Positions 23,666 through 32,267 are shown, counted from the first letter of the stretch. The stretch is 49,110 nt of DNA from Bacillota bacterium (GCA_023404345.1 JAEYCB010000052.1:1-49110), one strand, 5' to 3'. The notes: generated by a model not told the origin, from the sequence alone. Made by a program: numbers and translations.

Positions 23666-24007
23666 TTATTCGTATTTCCCGTATGCGTTTTTCCAGTGAT
23701 CCGCCGCATTCATAAATGCGGTATAGCCATTGGCGCGTATAAATGCCAATGCCTGCTTGTATTTGGAATACTTGTAGCCAGGATGCTGGATAAAGCTCTG
23801 TATGGTTTCACAGCTGTCAAATATATCGCAGTCCGCGCAGGTGATATACCCCTTGGTCAGGCAACAGATCTTTATGCTGCATTTTGCCCGGCGCAAATCC
23901 CGCAGTCCATTCAGATACCCCAGCTTACACCCCTTGCAGGTTTTCAGAAATTCTCGGCATGTTTTGCAGTACGCACCGCAACAGCCAATTTTTTCGGTAT
24001 CGCACAT
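23666..24007 (-). CDS. DUF3795 cysteine-rich protein
   Basis: A 113-residue cytosolic protein with many cysteines: GCCGAYCKTC near the N-terminus, CKGC, then CSIKICC, CADC and SC. This spacing matches DUF3795, a widespread anaerobe family presumed to bind metal (zinc or iron-sulfur); no activity is established. The C-terminal half ends in HWKNAYGKY. AGGAGG lies before ATG 24007. It stands alone between the upstream terminator and tRNA-Leu. Confidence 0.85.
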   Translation of the reverse strand: MCDTEKIGCCGAYCKTCREFLKTCKGCKLGYLNGLRDLRRAKCSIKICCLTKGYITCADCDIFDSCETIQSFIQHPGYKYSKYKQALAFIRANGYTAFMNAADHWKNAYGKYE

Positions 24008-24204
24008 GGAACCGGCCTCCTTTTGTTGATGGGGCTCTCTTATGTGATGAATATGAAAGAGAAAACGGCGAGTCCTTTTTTCTGATCAAAAACATGCACG
24101 GACCGTAAACTCAATTGGATAATATCACAACAAGAGGCACAAAAGCAAAGCAGCATTTAAGCGTCCATACAGCCATCCCTGTAAGAGAGAGTTATTGTCA
24201 GCAA

Positions 24205-24243
24205 AAAGAAAAATTCCGTGAAATCAAATGATTCCACGGAATT
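24205..24243 (-). terminator. Terminator of tRNA-Leu(GAG)
   Basis: Minus strand: AATTCCGTG...CACGGAATT (complement of 24235-24243 and 24212-24220) followed by TTTTTC, immediately after the tRNA CCA end. Confidence 0.9.
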
Positions 24244-24244
24244 C

Positions 24245-24328
24245 TGGTGCGATCGACGGGACTTGAACCCGTACCCTCATCGGACACGCCCCTCAAACGT
24301 GCGCGTATGCCAATTCCGCCACGATCGC
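24245..24328 (-). tRNA. tRNA-Leu (anticodon GAG)
   Basis: On the minus strand the acceptor GCGATCG (24322-24328) pairs with CGATCGC before an encoded ACCA end (24245). The D arm has GGCGGAATTGGCA, the anticodon loop TTGAGGG gives GAG between stems CACGT and GCGTG, a long variable arm follows as expected of a leucine tRNA, and the T arm is GGGTTCAAGTCCC. It reads CUC/CUU. Its own promoter and terminator make it a single-gene unit. Confidence 0.96.
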
Positions 24329-24353
24329 GCGTTGCAGTTTCACAACGATAGAT

Positions 24354-24383
24354 ATTATATAGGATTCAAGGGGCATTTGTCAA
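24354..24383 (-). promoter_or_regulatory. Promoter of tRNA-Leu(GAG)
   Basis: Minus strand TTGACA (complement of 24378-24383), an 18-base spacer and TATAAT (complement of 24354-24359), both perfect consensus hexamers, ~25 bases before the tRNA. Confidence 0.92.
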
Positions 24384-24481
24384 GATGATTTTCTGTTTTT
24401 TCTCAAATGAATGGAAAAAGCTTTTTCCACCCCCATCAACAGCTCTGAATGGGCGGCTGAGCAAGCCTTTCCGGCTCCAAA

Positions 24482-25423
24482 TCACTCTTCCGCCGAATGC
24501 CCGGCGGGGAAAGAAGCGGACAGATCATAGGGCGTGGTCTGGTACACAAAATAATTCAGCCAGTTGGAATAGAGCAAACTGGCGCAGGAGCGCCACCGCA
24601 CCATGGGTTCTTTTTCAGGGTCGTCATCGGGGAAATAATGCTGCGGAAGCCGAATGTCCACGCCCGCGGCCACATCCCGCAGATACTCCTTTTTCAGGGT
24701 ATCGCGGTCATACTCGGCGTGACCCATCAGGTAGACTTGACGGCCACCCTCGGTTTTTACGGCGTACACGCCCGCTTCCGGCGAGGCGGCCAGCACCTTG
24801 AGGCCCGGCACCGACTCGATATCCGCGCGGTCCACAGTGGTATTCCGGGAATGAGGCACCCAGAAACGGTCGTCAAAGCTGCGGAACAGGATAAAGTTGG
24901 GGTCCTCCACCGTGTGTTCAAACACGCCGAACAGCTTACGGGACAGCTGTCGCTTGGGAATGCCGTAATGATAGTACAGCCCCGCCTGCGCGCCCCAGCA
25001 GATGTGCAAAGTGGAATGAACGTGCGTCTTGCTCCATTCCATGATTTCGCACAGCTCCGGCCAGTAGTCCACCTGCTCAAAGGGCAGGTGCTCCACCGGC
25101 GCGCCGGTGATGAGCAGGCCGTCAAACTTCTGGTCCTTCACGTCAGAAAAGCGCTTGTAAAACGCCAGCATGTGCTCCTGCGGCGTATTCTTGGCCACGC
25201 GGCCCGAAGGCGCGATCAACTCCAGCTCGATTTGCAGCGGTGTGTTGCCCAGCACACGGGCGAACTGCGTTTCGGTATCCACCTTGGTGGGCATCAGGTT
25301 GAGCAGCAGAATGCGCAGAGGACGGATATCCTGCGTCAGAGCGCGGGTTTCCGTCATCACAAAGATGTTTTCACGCGTCAGGGTTTCAGTCGCCGGAAGC
25401 TGATTGGGAATTTTGATAGGCAC
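24482..25423 (-). CDS. metAA: Homoserine O-acetyltransferase, MetA family
   Basis: A 313-residue enzyme that acylates homoserine for methionine synthesis. The acyl-enzyme cysteine is C142 (HICWGAQAGLYYHYG), with H and E in MGHAEYD as partners. Residue 111, which follows TGAPV, is glutamate; in this family E111 selects acetyl-CoA and glycine selects succinyl-CoA, so the product should be O-acetylhomoserine. That agrees with the upstream gene, an O-acetylhomoserine sulfhydrylase relative, which ends 40 bases before it and probably shares its transcript. The gene is intact and of normal length. Confidence 0.95.
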   Translation of the reverse strand: MPIKIPNQLPATETLTRENIFVMTETRALTQDIRPLRILLLNLMPTKVDTETQFARVLGNTPLQIELELIAPSGRVAKNTPQEHMLAFYKRFSDVKDQKFDGLLITGAPVEHLPFEQVDYWPELCEIMEWSKTHVHSTLHICWGAQAGLYYHYGIPKRQLSRKLFGVFEHTVEDPNFILFRSFDDRFWVPHSRNTTVDRADIESVPGLKVLAASPEAGVYAVKTEGGRQVYLMGHAEYDRDTLKKEYLRDVAAGVDIRLPQHYFPDDDPEKEPMVRWRSCASLLYSNWLNYFVYQTTPYDLSASFPAGHSAEE

Positions 25424-25462
25424 AGGGTTCGCCTCGCTTTACGTGATGATGGCGGCCGCCGG

Positions 25463-26746
25463 TCAGATGGCGTCCAACGCCTGAGAGATATCGGCGATCA
25501 GGTCTTCACGGCTCTCCAGGCCGCAGCTCATACGCACCAGGCCGGCGGGTACGCCGGCGGCACGCAGCTGCTCGTCGGTCATCTGGCGGTGAGTCGAGCT
25601 GGCGGGGTTGAGGCAGCAGGTGCGGGCGTCGGCCACATGGGTCTCGATGGCCGCCAGCTTGAGCGCCTTCATAAAGGCGCTGGCCGCCGCGCGTCCGCCC
25701 TTGAGCTCGAAGGACACCACGCCGCAGGAGCCGTTGGGCAGGTATTTCTGCGCCAGCGCATGATAGGGATCGCCGGGCAGGCCGCAGTAGACGACCCGTT
25801 CCACCTTGGGATGGGCCGACAGGTATTCAGCCACCGCCTGAACGTTTTCGCAGTGGCGGGCCATGCGCACATGCAGGCTTTCCAGTCCCAGATTCAGGTA
25901 AAACGCGTGCTGAGGCGACTGGATGGAACCCAGATCGCGCATCAGCTGCGCGGTGCATTTGGTGATAAAGGCGCCTTCCCTGCCAAACCGCTCGGCATAG
26001 GTGATACCGTGACAGCTGTCATCCGGGGTGCACAGGCCGGGGAACTTATCCGCGTGGGCCATCCAGTCGAACCGGCCCCCATCCACGATGGCTCCCCCCA
26101 CCGCCGCGCCGTGCCCGTCCATATACTTGGTGGTAGAGTGGGTCACGATGTCCGCACCCCATTCGAAGGGCCGGCAGTTGACGGGCGTAGCAAAGGTGTT
26201 GTCCACAATCAGGGGTACGCCGTGCGCGTGTGCGGCGGCGGCAAACTTCTCAATATCCAGCACGGTCAGCGCGGGGTTGGCGATGGTCTCGCCAAAGACG
26301 GCCTTGGTGTTGGGACGGAACGCCGCGTCCAGCTCCTCCGCGGTGCAGTCGGGCGCGACGAATGTGCAGGTGATGCCCATCTTGGCCATGGTGACGGAAA
26401 TCAGGTTGAATGTGCCTCCTTAGATGCTGGAGGACGCCACAAGATGGTCCCCGCAGGTGGCGATATTGAACAGGGCGAAGAAATTTGCCGCCTGACCCGA
26501 CGAGGTCAGCATGGCCGCCGTACCACCCTCCAATGCCGCGATCTTGGCCGCCACATAATCGTTGGTAGGATTTTGCAGGCGGGTATAAAAATAGCCCGAA
26601 GCCTCCAGGTCAAACAGCTTGCCCATATCCTCGCTGGTGGCATATTTGAACGTGGTGGACTGGACGATGGGAATTTGCCGGGGTTCGCCGTTGCCGGGGG
26701 TGTATCCTCCCTGAACGCAGACGGTTTCGATGCGCTGCTGGCTCAT
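25463..26746 (-). pseudogene. metY: O-acetylhomoserine sulfhydrylase (MetY) with in-frame stop at the active-site tyrosine
   Basis: A 427-codon PLP enzyme that makes homocysteine from O-acetylhomoserine and sulfide. ATG 26746 follows AGGAGG. The reading frame is continuous except for one TAA at codon 109 (26420-26422), exactly where the family has tyrosine in SSSIYGGTFNL; the equivalent of Tyr114 in methionine gamma-lyase contacts PLP. A single base change from TAT or TAC explains it. The PLP lysine (HSTTKYMDGHG), EEFGREGAF-like AERFGREGAFI and the C-terminal domain are intact. With the stop, only 108 residues would be made, unless there is readthrough or a sequence error. Its partner metA lies downstream. 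Confidence 0.88.
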
Positions 26747-26778
26747 GATGGGGTGCCTCCTTTCCTGCCTGTAATTGT

Positions 26779-26799
26779 AAAAAGCGCCGGACGTGGCGC
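26779..26799 (-). terminator. Short terminator-like hairpin in the metY leader
   Basis: Minus strand: GCGCC ACGTCC GGCGC followed by TTTTT, about 33 bases before the metY start and downstream of its promoter. It might attenuate metY-metA. I could not recognise a SAM riboswitch in the short leader (~105 bases), so a trigger is unknown. Confidence 0.55.
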
Positions 26800-26858
26800 G
26801 AAGCATGCCGGTGCAATCGCGGCGGCTGCCAGAAAAACCCGTTTGTCACCGTATTGGC

Positions 26859-26888
26859 ATCATAACGCGGGCAGGGGGCGTATGTCAA
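26859..26888 (-). promoter_or_regulatory. Promoter of metY-metA
   Basis: Minus strand TTGACA (complement of 26883-26888), an 18-base spacer and TATGAT (complement of 26859-26864), leaving a ~105-base leader. Confidence 0.82.
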
Positions 26889-26922
26889 GAGCAGAAGCCC
26901 GAGCCGTATTTCCAAGGCGTAT

Positions 26923-27198
26923 TCATCCCTTCTCCGCCTCCCTCTCCACAAACCAGTACGGCTCGTCGTGGAACAGCACGGAGATGCTGCCCTCCACCTC
27001 GCACACATAGCGGATTCCCTGCCCGCCCGCCTTGCGCGACGCGGCCTGACGCACATCCAGCACCCGGTCGATGCGAAAGGCCGGTCCATCCTCCTCCCGG
27101 AACAGCAGCGGACGGATGCTTCCATCCAGCTCAAAATCGGCCCGGACCTTCACATAGCGCTTGCACGGGTTTTCCGGCCTTCGACCCTTTGCTTCCAT
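26923..27198 (-). CDS. Small protein encoded beside the Y-family polymerase
   Basis: A 91-residue protein of unknown function, with beta-rich sequence (RYVKVRADFELDGSIRPLLF, FRIDRVLDVRQAASRKAGGQ, EPYWFVER). Genes of this kind often follow dinB-like genes in clostridia, from memory, and the one here begins 15 bases after that gene's stop with AGGAGAAGG before ATG 27198. So it is likely in the same SOS-induced transcript. It could be a polymerase accessory factor; nothing in the sequence proves this. Confidence 0.7.
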   Translation of the reverse strand: MEAKGRRPENPCKRYVKVRADFELDGSIRPLLFREEDGPAFRIDRVLDVRQAASRKAGGQGIRYVCEVEGSISVLFHDEPYWFVEREAEKG

Positions 27199-27213
27199 GA
27201 CGCCTTCTCCTCC

Positions 27214-28461
27214 TTACCCCGCGTAAAACGGCACGGGATGCACCGTATGCTCTTCCTTGGGGTTGATTTGCGCATATTGTCCGTCGGTAAGCACCACCGC
27301 CCGGCGCACGATCTGATGCCCGAAGCGGCGGCGCAGCCCGTCGATGGCGCTTTCCAGCCGCTCGGTTTTGATGCGCTGCGCCTCGTCGCCCAGAAAGTCG
27401 AGCTGCACAGGCGCGTCGTCCGGCGTCAGCGCCGAGCAGCTTAGCCCCACGCTTCGGTAGGGAAAATTCAGCGCGAATCGTCTGTCAAAAAGCCGCATGG
27501 CTGCCTGCGCAATTTCTCCGGTCAGGCTGGTGGCCCGCGGCAGCGTCTGCTGGCAGGAACGGGTCACAAGCTCGGCGTTTCGCGCGCTGATGCTGACGCA
27601 CCGGGCCTGCAGCCCTTTCTGCCGCAGCCGCGCCGCCACGGACTCGGCCAGCAGATAGTAAAGGCAGCGCGCGTCGGCCATGGTTTCAAGGTCGTGCGGC
27701 GGAGTGGTGCTGTTGCCTATGGACTGGATGGCCATTCGCTCATCTGACGGCATCACGGGCGAGCGGTCCAGCCCCGCGGCATACGCCTTGAGCATCAGCC
27801 CCGGCTTTCCAAGCCGGCTGCGCAGGCATTCCGCTTCAAACTGCGCCAGATCGCCGATGGTGCGCACGTTCATATCCGCCAGCCTGCGTCGCGTAGCAGG
27901 TCCGACGAACAGCAGATCGCCCACGGGCAAAGGCCAGACCATATCCCGGAAGGAATCCTGCGAAATGACCGTGACCGCGTCCGGCTTTTTCATGTCGCTG
28001 CCCAGCTTGGCAAAGATCTTGTTGAACGATACCCCCACCGACACCGTAATACCCAGCTCGCGCTTTACCCGCAGCCGGATCTCATGGGCGATCCGCTCCC
28101 CGTCCCGAATCGTCAGGCCGGGGGTGCTAAGATCAATCCACGCCTCGTCCAGCCCGAAGGATTCCACACGGTCGGAGTATTCCTCATAGAGCCTGCGCAT
28201 ACGCCTGCTGAAACGGATGTAGAGCGCATAATCCGGCGGCACACAGATCAGGTCCGGACACTTCTGCCGCGCCTGCCAGATGGCTTCCCCTGTCTGCACG
28301 CCGAACTGCTTTGCGATCTGGTTTTTGGTCAGCACAATGCCATGACGTGCCTCTACGCTGCCGCACACCGCCACGGGGCTATGACGGATGGACGGCGTGT
28401 ACAGGCATTCGACGCTGGCGTAGAACGCATTGGCGTCACAATGCAGAATGACCCGTTCCAT
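27214..28461 (-). CDS. dinB: Y-family DNA polymerase (DinB/UmuC superfamily)
   Basis: A 415-residue error-prone polymerase for lesion bypass. CDANAFYASVE (catalytic D9) and SFGLDEAWID (D105, E106) supply the metal ligands; SVGVSFNKIFAKLGSDMKKP and the FVGPATRRRLADMNVRTIGD helix-hairpin-helix are family landmarks. DxNxFY in place of DMDAFF is closer to the UmuC/YqjW branch. VQLDFLG near residue 358 resembles a beta-clamp binding motif. ATG 28461 follows GGGAGGG. A LexA box inside its promoter (28499-28512) shows SOS control. Confidence 0.93.
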   Translation of the reverse strand: MERVILHCDANAFYASVECLYTPSIRHSPVAVCGSVEARHGIVLTKNQIAKQFGVQTGEAIWQARQKCPDLICVPPDYALYIRFSRRMRRLYEEYSDRVESFGLDEAWIDLSTPGLTIRDGERIAHEIRLRVKRELGITVSVGVSFNKIFAKLGSDMKKPDAVTVISQDSFRDMVWPLPVGDLLFVGPATRRRLADMNVRTIGDLAQFEAECLRSRLGKPGLMLKAYAAGLDRSPVMPSDERMAIQSIGNSTTPPHDLETMADARCLYYLLAESVAARLRQKGLQARCVSISARNAELVTRSCQQTLPRATSLTGEIAQAAMRLFDRRFALNFPYRSVGLSCSALTPDDAPVQLDFLGDEAQRIKTERLESAIDGLRRRFGHQIVRRAVVLTDGQYAQINPKEEHTVHPVPFYAG

Positions 28462-28492
28462 GACCGTCCCTCCCACCTCAGGATGCAATTCC

Positions 28493-28520
28493 ATTTTACG
28501 AACATACGTTCCTGTGTCAA
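28493..28520 (-). promoter_or_regulatory. SOS promoter with LexA box upstream of dinB
   Basis: Minus strand TTGACA (complement of 28515-28520), a 16-base spacer and TAAAAT (complement of 28493-28498). The spacer holds CGAAC-ATAC-GTTCC (28499-28512), one base from the Gram-positive LexA consensus CGAAC-N4-GTTCG. LexA bound here would sit between -35 and -10. Confidence 0.88.
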
Positions 28521-28627
28521 GCGCCAATATCTGCCACCACCTGCACGTTGGGTTCACGCTTTCGCTGGCGCACAATGCGCAGATATGGTAAAATGGCCTC
28601 GTATCATTTTTTGTGGAGGAATGTGCC

Positions 28628-29641
28628 ATGAAACAACATACCTGCATCCGCAGAGCGGTCTGCGCAGGTCTGGCTGTCATCTGGCTGCTGCTTGCGCCTC
28701 TGTGGGCCGCATGTGCAGAAGCAGCGGGTGTTCCCGACTACGCGGAGGCGGAGAACTGGGCATACTTTGCCGACGGTGAGGATCGGGCGGCGGATGTCTT
28801 TTTCGTTTGCCCCACGGTGTACGGCGGGGCGGATCAGGCGTTCAACATGCCGATGGATGATCAGAAAGCCCGCCCCAGTTTTCTGGGCGCTACCAACATG
28901 GAAAAGGGCATCTATGACGAATCCTGCCGCTTCTACGCCCCCTATTACCGGCAGGCCGGTCTGAACGTCTACGCCCTTCCGGAGGAGGAACGCGAGCCGT
29001 GGCTCGCGCTGGCCTATGAGGATGTCAAGGCAGCGTTCATGTATTATCTGGAAAACTGCAACAATGGCCGCCCGCTGGTACTGGCAGGCTTTTCACAGGG
29101 AGCCGACATGTGCCTCCGTCTGATGAAAGATTGTTTTGGCGACGAGACCACAAGCGGCCTGCTGGTGGCCTGCTACGCCATCGGCTGGCGGATTACGGAA
29201 GAGGAATTGCGGCAGTATCCCCATTTGCGCATGGCGTCGGGCGAGGAGGACACAGGCGTGATCATCTCCTTCAACAGCGAGGCGGAAAGCGTGCAGGATT
29301 CCTTGCTGATTCCGGCGGGCACGCAGTCGCTGGCCATCAACCCGCTCAACTGGCGCACCGACGCAACCCCCGCCTCCAGAGAGGAAAATCCGGGCGCGTG
29401 CTTTACCGACTACAGCGGACAGATCGTTACGGAAATCCTCCATCTGACCGGCGCGTACCTCGACCCTGTGCGCGGCAGCCTGAAGGTGCCCGACGTATCC
29501 CCCGAGGACTATCCCCCGGTGCTGTCCCTGTTCTGCGAGTGGGTATACCACCTGTACGATTATCAGTTCTTTTACCGGAGCCTTCAGGAAAACGTAGCTG
29601 TACGGCTAAACGCCTACCTGCGGGCGCATCAGGCACAGTAA
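28628..29641 (+). CDS. Secreted DUF3089-like alpha/beta hydrolase
   Basis: A 337-residue protein with an N-terminal signal peptide (AVCAGLAVIWLLLAPLWAACA). A cysteine is present, but the lipobox is not canonical. The mature part has DVFFVCPTVYGG, YAPYYRQAGLNVY and the nucleophile elbow LAGFSQGADM (GxSxG), as in the DUF3089 family of lipase/esterase-like hydrolases. The substrate is unknown. ATG 28628 follows GGAGGAA. It starts a plus-strand run with SDR and flavodoxin genes, and its upstream region abuts the divergent dinB promoter. Confidence 0.82.
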   Translation: MKQHTCIRRAVCAGLAVIWLLLAPLWAACAEAAGVPDYAEAENWAYFADGEDRAADVFFVCPTVYGGADQAFNMPMDDQKARPSFLGATNMEKGIYDESCRFYAPYYRQAGLNVYALPEEEREPWLALAYEDVKAAFMYYLENCNNGRPLVLAGFSQGADMCLRLMKDCFGDETTSGLLVACYAIGWRITEEELRQYPHLRMASGEEDTGVIISFNSEAESVQDSLLIPAGTQSLAINPLNWRTDATPASREENPGACFTDYSGQIVTEILHLTGAYLDPVRGSLKVPDVSPEDYPPVLSLFCEWVYHLYDYQFFYRSLQENVAVRLNAYLRAHQAQ

Positions 29642-29679
29642 ACGCGGCGGCGGACATGCCGCAAAGGGAGGAACGCATC

Positions 29680-30390
29680 ATGTTTCAGGATGCTGTGGTA
29701 GTCGTCACAGGCGGCGCGAAGGGCATCGGCAGGGTCATCGCGCAGGAATTTGAAAAGGCCGTCGCGCACGTATGCGTGATCGACCTGCTGCCAAATGATT
29801 ATTTCGTGGGCAACGTGGGCGACAAGGAGACGCTGGAAGCCTTTGCGGCGAAGGTGATCGCGGATTACGGGCGGGTGAACGTGCTTGTCAACAACGCCCT
29901 GCCCCTCACCCGCGGGCTGGATACCTGCACCTACGAGGAATTCAACGACGCGCTGCGCGTGGGCGTGACGGCGCCGTTCTACCTGAGCAAGCTGTTTTTG
30001 CCCTGTTTTGCGCCTGGTGCGTCCATCATCAACATTTCCTCCTCGCGCGACCGCATGAGCCAGCCGCAGACGGAGAGCTATACAGCAGCCAAAGGCGGCA
30101 TCGCGGCGCTGACGCACGCTCTGGCCGTGAGCCTGGCCGGACGGGTGCGGGTCAATTCCATCTCGCCCGGCTGGATTGACACGGCCTTCACCCGCTATGA
30201 GGGCCCGGACGCGGACCAGCATCCGGCGGGGCGCGTGGGACATCCGCTGGACATCGCCAACATGGCGCTGTACCTCGCGTCGGACAAGGCGGGATTCATC
30301 ACGGGCGAAAACATCTGCATTGACGGCGGCATGACCCGTCAGATGATCTATCACAATGATTTCGGCTGGACACTGGAGGCAAAGCAATGA
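29680..30390 (+). CDS. Short-chain dehydrogenase/reductase
   Basis: A 236-residue NAD(P)-dependent oxidoreductase. TGGAKGIG is the dinucleotide loop, NNALP the structural NNAG-like motif, and ISSS...SYTAAKGG gives the catalytic Ser, Tyr and Lys. ISPGWIDT and ENICIDGGMTRQM are typical SDR ends. The second strand region is slightly shorter than in classical SDRs. ATG 29680 follows AGGGAGG. The stop overlaps the flavodoxin start (ATGA), so the two are co-translated; substrate unknown. Confidence 0.93.
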   Translation: MFQDAVVVVTGGAKGIGRVIAQEFEKAVAHVCVIDLLPNDYFVGNVGDKETLEAFAAKVIADYGRVNVLVNNALPLTRGLDTCTYEEFNDALRVGVTAPFYLSKLFLPCFAPGASIINISSSRDRMSQPQTESYTAAKGGIAALTHALAVSLAGRVRVNSISPGWIDTAFTRYEGPDADQHPAGRVGHPLDIANMALYLASDKAGFITGENICIDGGMTRQMIYHNDFGWTLEAKQ

Positions 30391-30836
30391 AAACCGTTAT
30401 CTGCTATTATTCCTGCCATCACGGAAATACCCGGAAGGTGGCGCAGGCTATGGCCGAAGAATGCGGCGTTACGCTGCTGGACCTTTCCGCCGGGACGGAA
30501 GCGCAGCTGGAAGAATACGATCTCATCGGCTTTGCCTCCGGCATCTATGGTTTTTCGTTCCATCCATCGGTGGTGCAGTTTGCCCGCGAGAGGCTGCCCC
30601 GTGGAAAGCGGATCTTCTGCATCTATACCTATGGCGGGGCAAAGGGCATGGGCGCAAAGGAAATCGCCCGCATCGCGGAGGAGAAGGGGTGCAGCATGAT
30701 GGGCGAGTTTGGCTGCCGGGGTTATAACACGTTCGGTCCCTTCAAGCTGTTTGGCGGCACTGGTAAGGGAAAGCCCGACGAAGACGATCTGCAGCGGGCC
30801 AGAGCGTTCATCCGCGGCATCATAGACCGGATCTAG
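30387..30836 (+). CDS. Flavodoxin-family protein
   Basis: A 149-residue FMN protein. YYSCHHGNTRKVA is the phosphate-binding loop, ASGIYGFSFHPSVVQF and YTYGGAKGMGAKE contact the flavin, and GCRGYNTFGPFKLFGG is characteristic of anaerobe flavodoxin-like proteins. It probably carries electrons for the SDR or another reductase; the gene overlap points to the SDR as functional partner (inference). It is followed by a strong bidirectional terminator. Confidence 0.92.
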   Translation: MKTVICYYSCHHGNTRKVAQAMAEECGVTLLDLSAGTEAQLEEYDLIGFASGIYGFSFHPSVVQFARERLPRGKRIFCIYTYGGAKGMGAKEIARIAEEKGCSMMGEFGCRGYNTFGPFKLFGGTGKGKPDEDDLQRARAFIRGIIDRI

Positions 30837-30878
30837 TCCACGGTCTATCTTGTTTGCAGCATCTCTTTTTGCATATGA

Positions 30879-30906
30879 AAAGCGGGACGGTTTTCCGTCC
30901 CGCTTT
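30879..30906. terminator. Bidirectional terminator between flavodoxin and clpX
   Basis: Perfect 12-bp stem AAAGCGGGACGG (30879-30890) / CCGTCCCGCTTT (30895-30906) with a TTTT loop. It separates two convergent operons. Confidence 0.9.
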
Positions 30907-30914
30907 CTGTACTT

Positions 30915-32237
30915 TCAGGATACGCTGCTTTCATCTGAGGCAGGCTTGGGCGGCTTCTTTTCCGAGGCAGGACGGCGCAGCTTTTTGGGCTGTGCGCCAT
31001 CTGCCAGCACCAGCTTGGGCTTTTCCTTGCCCAGGGCGCATTTCTCGGTGATGATGCACTGCTTCACGTCCTCGCGTGAGGGCAGATCGAACATCGCGTC
31101 CATCAGCAGTCCTTCCACGATGGCCCGCAGGCCGCGCGCACCGCTCTTGCGCTCGATGGCCTGCTTGGCAATGTGCGTAAGCGCAGCAGGCTCAAACTTG
31201 AGCTCCACGCCGTCCAGATCCATCAGATAGCTGTACTGGCGCACCAGCGCGTTTTTCGGCTCGGTCAAAATGCGTACCAGCTGTTCTTCATCCAGCTGAT
31301 CCAGCGTGACCACGATGGGCAGGCGGCCCACAAACTCCGGAATCAGGCCAAACTTGATCAGATCCTCGGGACGAAGCTGCTTGAGGGTAGCATTGATATT
31401 CTCTTCCTGCTTGCTCTTGAGTTCGCTGCCGAAGCCCAGCGCCTTTTTGCCGATGCGGTTTTCAATGATGGGCGCCAGCCCGTCAAACGCACCGCCGCAG
31501 ATGAAGAGGATGTTGGTGGTGTCGATCTGAATGAACTCCTGATGCGGATGCTTGCGTCCGCCCTGAGGCGGCACGCTGGCAATGGTGCCCTCCAGAATTT
31601 TCAGCAGCGTCTGCTGCACGCCCTCGCCGCTCACGTCGCGGGTAATGGAGGGGTTTTCGCTCTTGCGGGCGATCTTGTCGATCTCATCGATGTAAATGAT
31701 GCCGCGCTGGGCCAGCGGGATGTCGTAATCCGCGTTCTGAATCAGGCGCAGGAGGATGTTTTCGACGTCCTCGCCCACATAGCCCGCCTCGGTGAGGCTG
31801 GTGGCATCGGCGATGGCAAAGGGCACGCGCAGCAACTTTGCCAGCGTCTGCGCCAGAAACGTTTTGCCGCAACCGGTGGGGCCGACCATGAGGATGTTGC
31901 TCTTTTGCAGCTCCACATCACCGGTAGCGGGCGCCGCATCGATGCGCTTATAGTGGTTATACACAGCCACGCTCAGGGCGCGCTTGGCGTCGTCCTGACC
32001 GATGACGTACTGGTCCAGCACCTCCTTGATTTCACGGGGGCGCGGAATCTCGGCGCTGCTGATGGAAACACCTGCGTTGAAATCATCGCTGATGATTTCC
32101 TGACACAGCAAAATACATTCGCTGCAAATCTGCACGTTGGGGCCGGCCACCATGCGGCGCACCTGCTCGCTGGTTTTGCCGCAGAAGCTGCAGCGCTTGA
32201 GCTTGGGGATGCGGGGGTTGAAATCGTCACCCGGCAT
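30915..32237 (-). CDS. clpX: ClpX, ATP-dependent unfoldase of the ClpXP protease
   Basis: A 440-residue AAA+ protein. An N-terminal zinc-binding domain has CSFCGKTS and CSECILLC; GPTGCGKT is Walker A, YIDEIDKI Walker B, and GSGARGLRAIVE lies in the sensor-2 region. It unfolds tagged proteins and feeds them to ClpP in the cytosol. The C-terminal tail is lysine/proline-rich and a little longer than usual. It begins ~30 bases after clpP, in the classical tig-clpP-clpX order. Confidence 0.97.
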   Translation of the reverse strand: MPGDDFNPRIPKLKRCSFCGKTSEQVRRMVAGPNVQICSECILLCQEIISDDFNAGVSISSAEIPRPREIKEVLDQYVIGQDDAKRALSVAVYNHYKRIDAAPATGDVELQKSNILMVGPTGCGKTFLAQTLAKLLRVPFAIADATSLTEAGYVGEDVENILLRLIQNADYDIPLAQRGIIYIDEIDKIARKSENPSITRDVSGEGVQQTLLKILEGTIASVPPQGGRKHPHQEFIQIDTTNILFICGGAFDGLAPIIENRIGKKALGFGSELKSKQEENINATLKQLRPEDLIKFGLIPEFVGRLPIVVTLDQLDEEQLVRILTEPKNALVRQYSYLMDLDGVELKFEPAALTHIAKQAIERKSGARGLRAIVEGLLMDAMFDLPSREDVKQCIITEKCALGKEKPKLVLADGAQPKKLRRPASEKKPPKPASDESSVS

Positions 32238-32267
32238 GCTGTCACCTCATTGTTGAAATCGGGGAAA

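Noticed and set aside
26747..26860. SAM riboswitch upstream of metY
   Set aside because: I could not find the conserved SAM-I core; only a short terminator-like hairpin is present.
24497..27010. 837-codon plus-strand frame opposite metA and metY
   Set aside because: Antisense of two recognised genes; high GC at third positions keeps the frame open.
29110..29679. Longer N-terminal extension of the SDR frame
   Set aside because: It overlaps the DUF3089-like gene in another frame; the AGGGAGG site fixes the SDR start at 29680.
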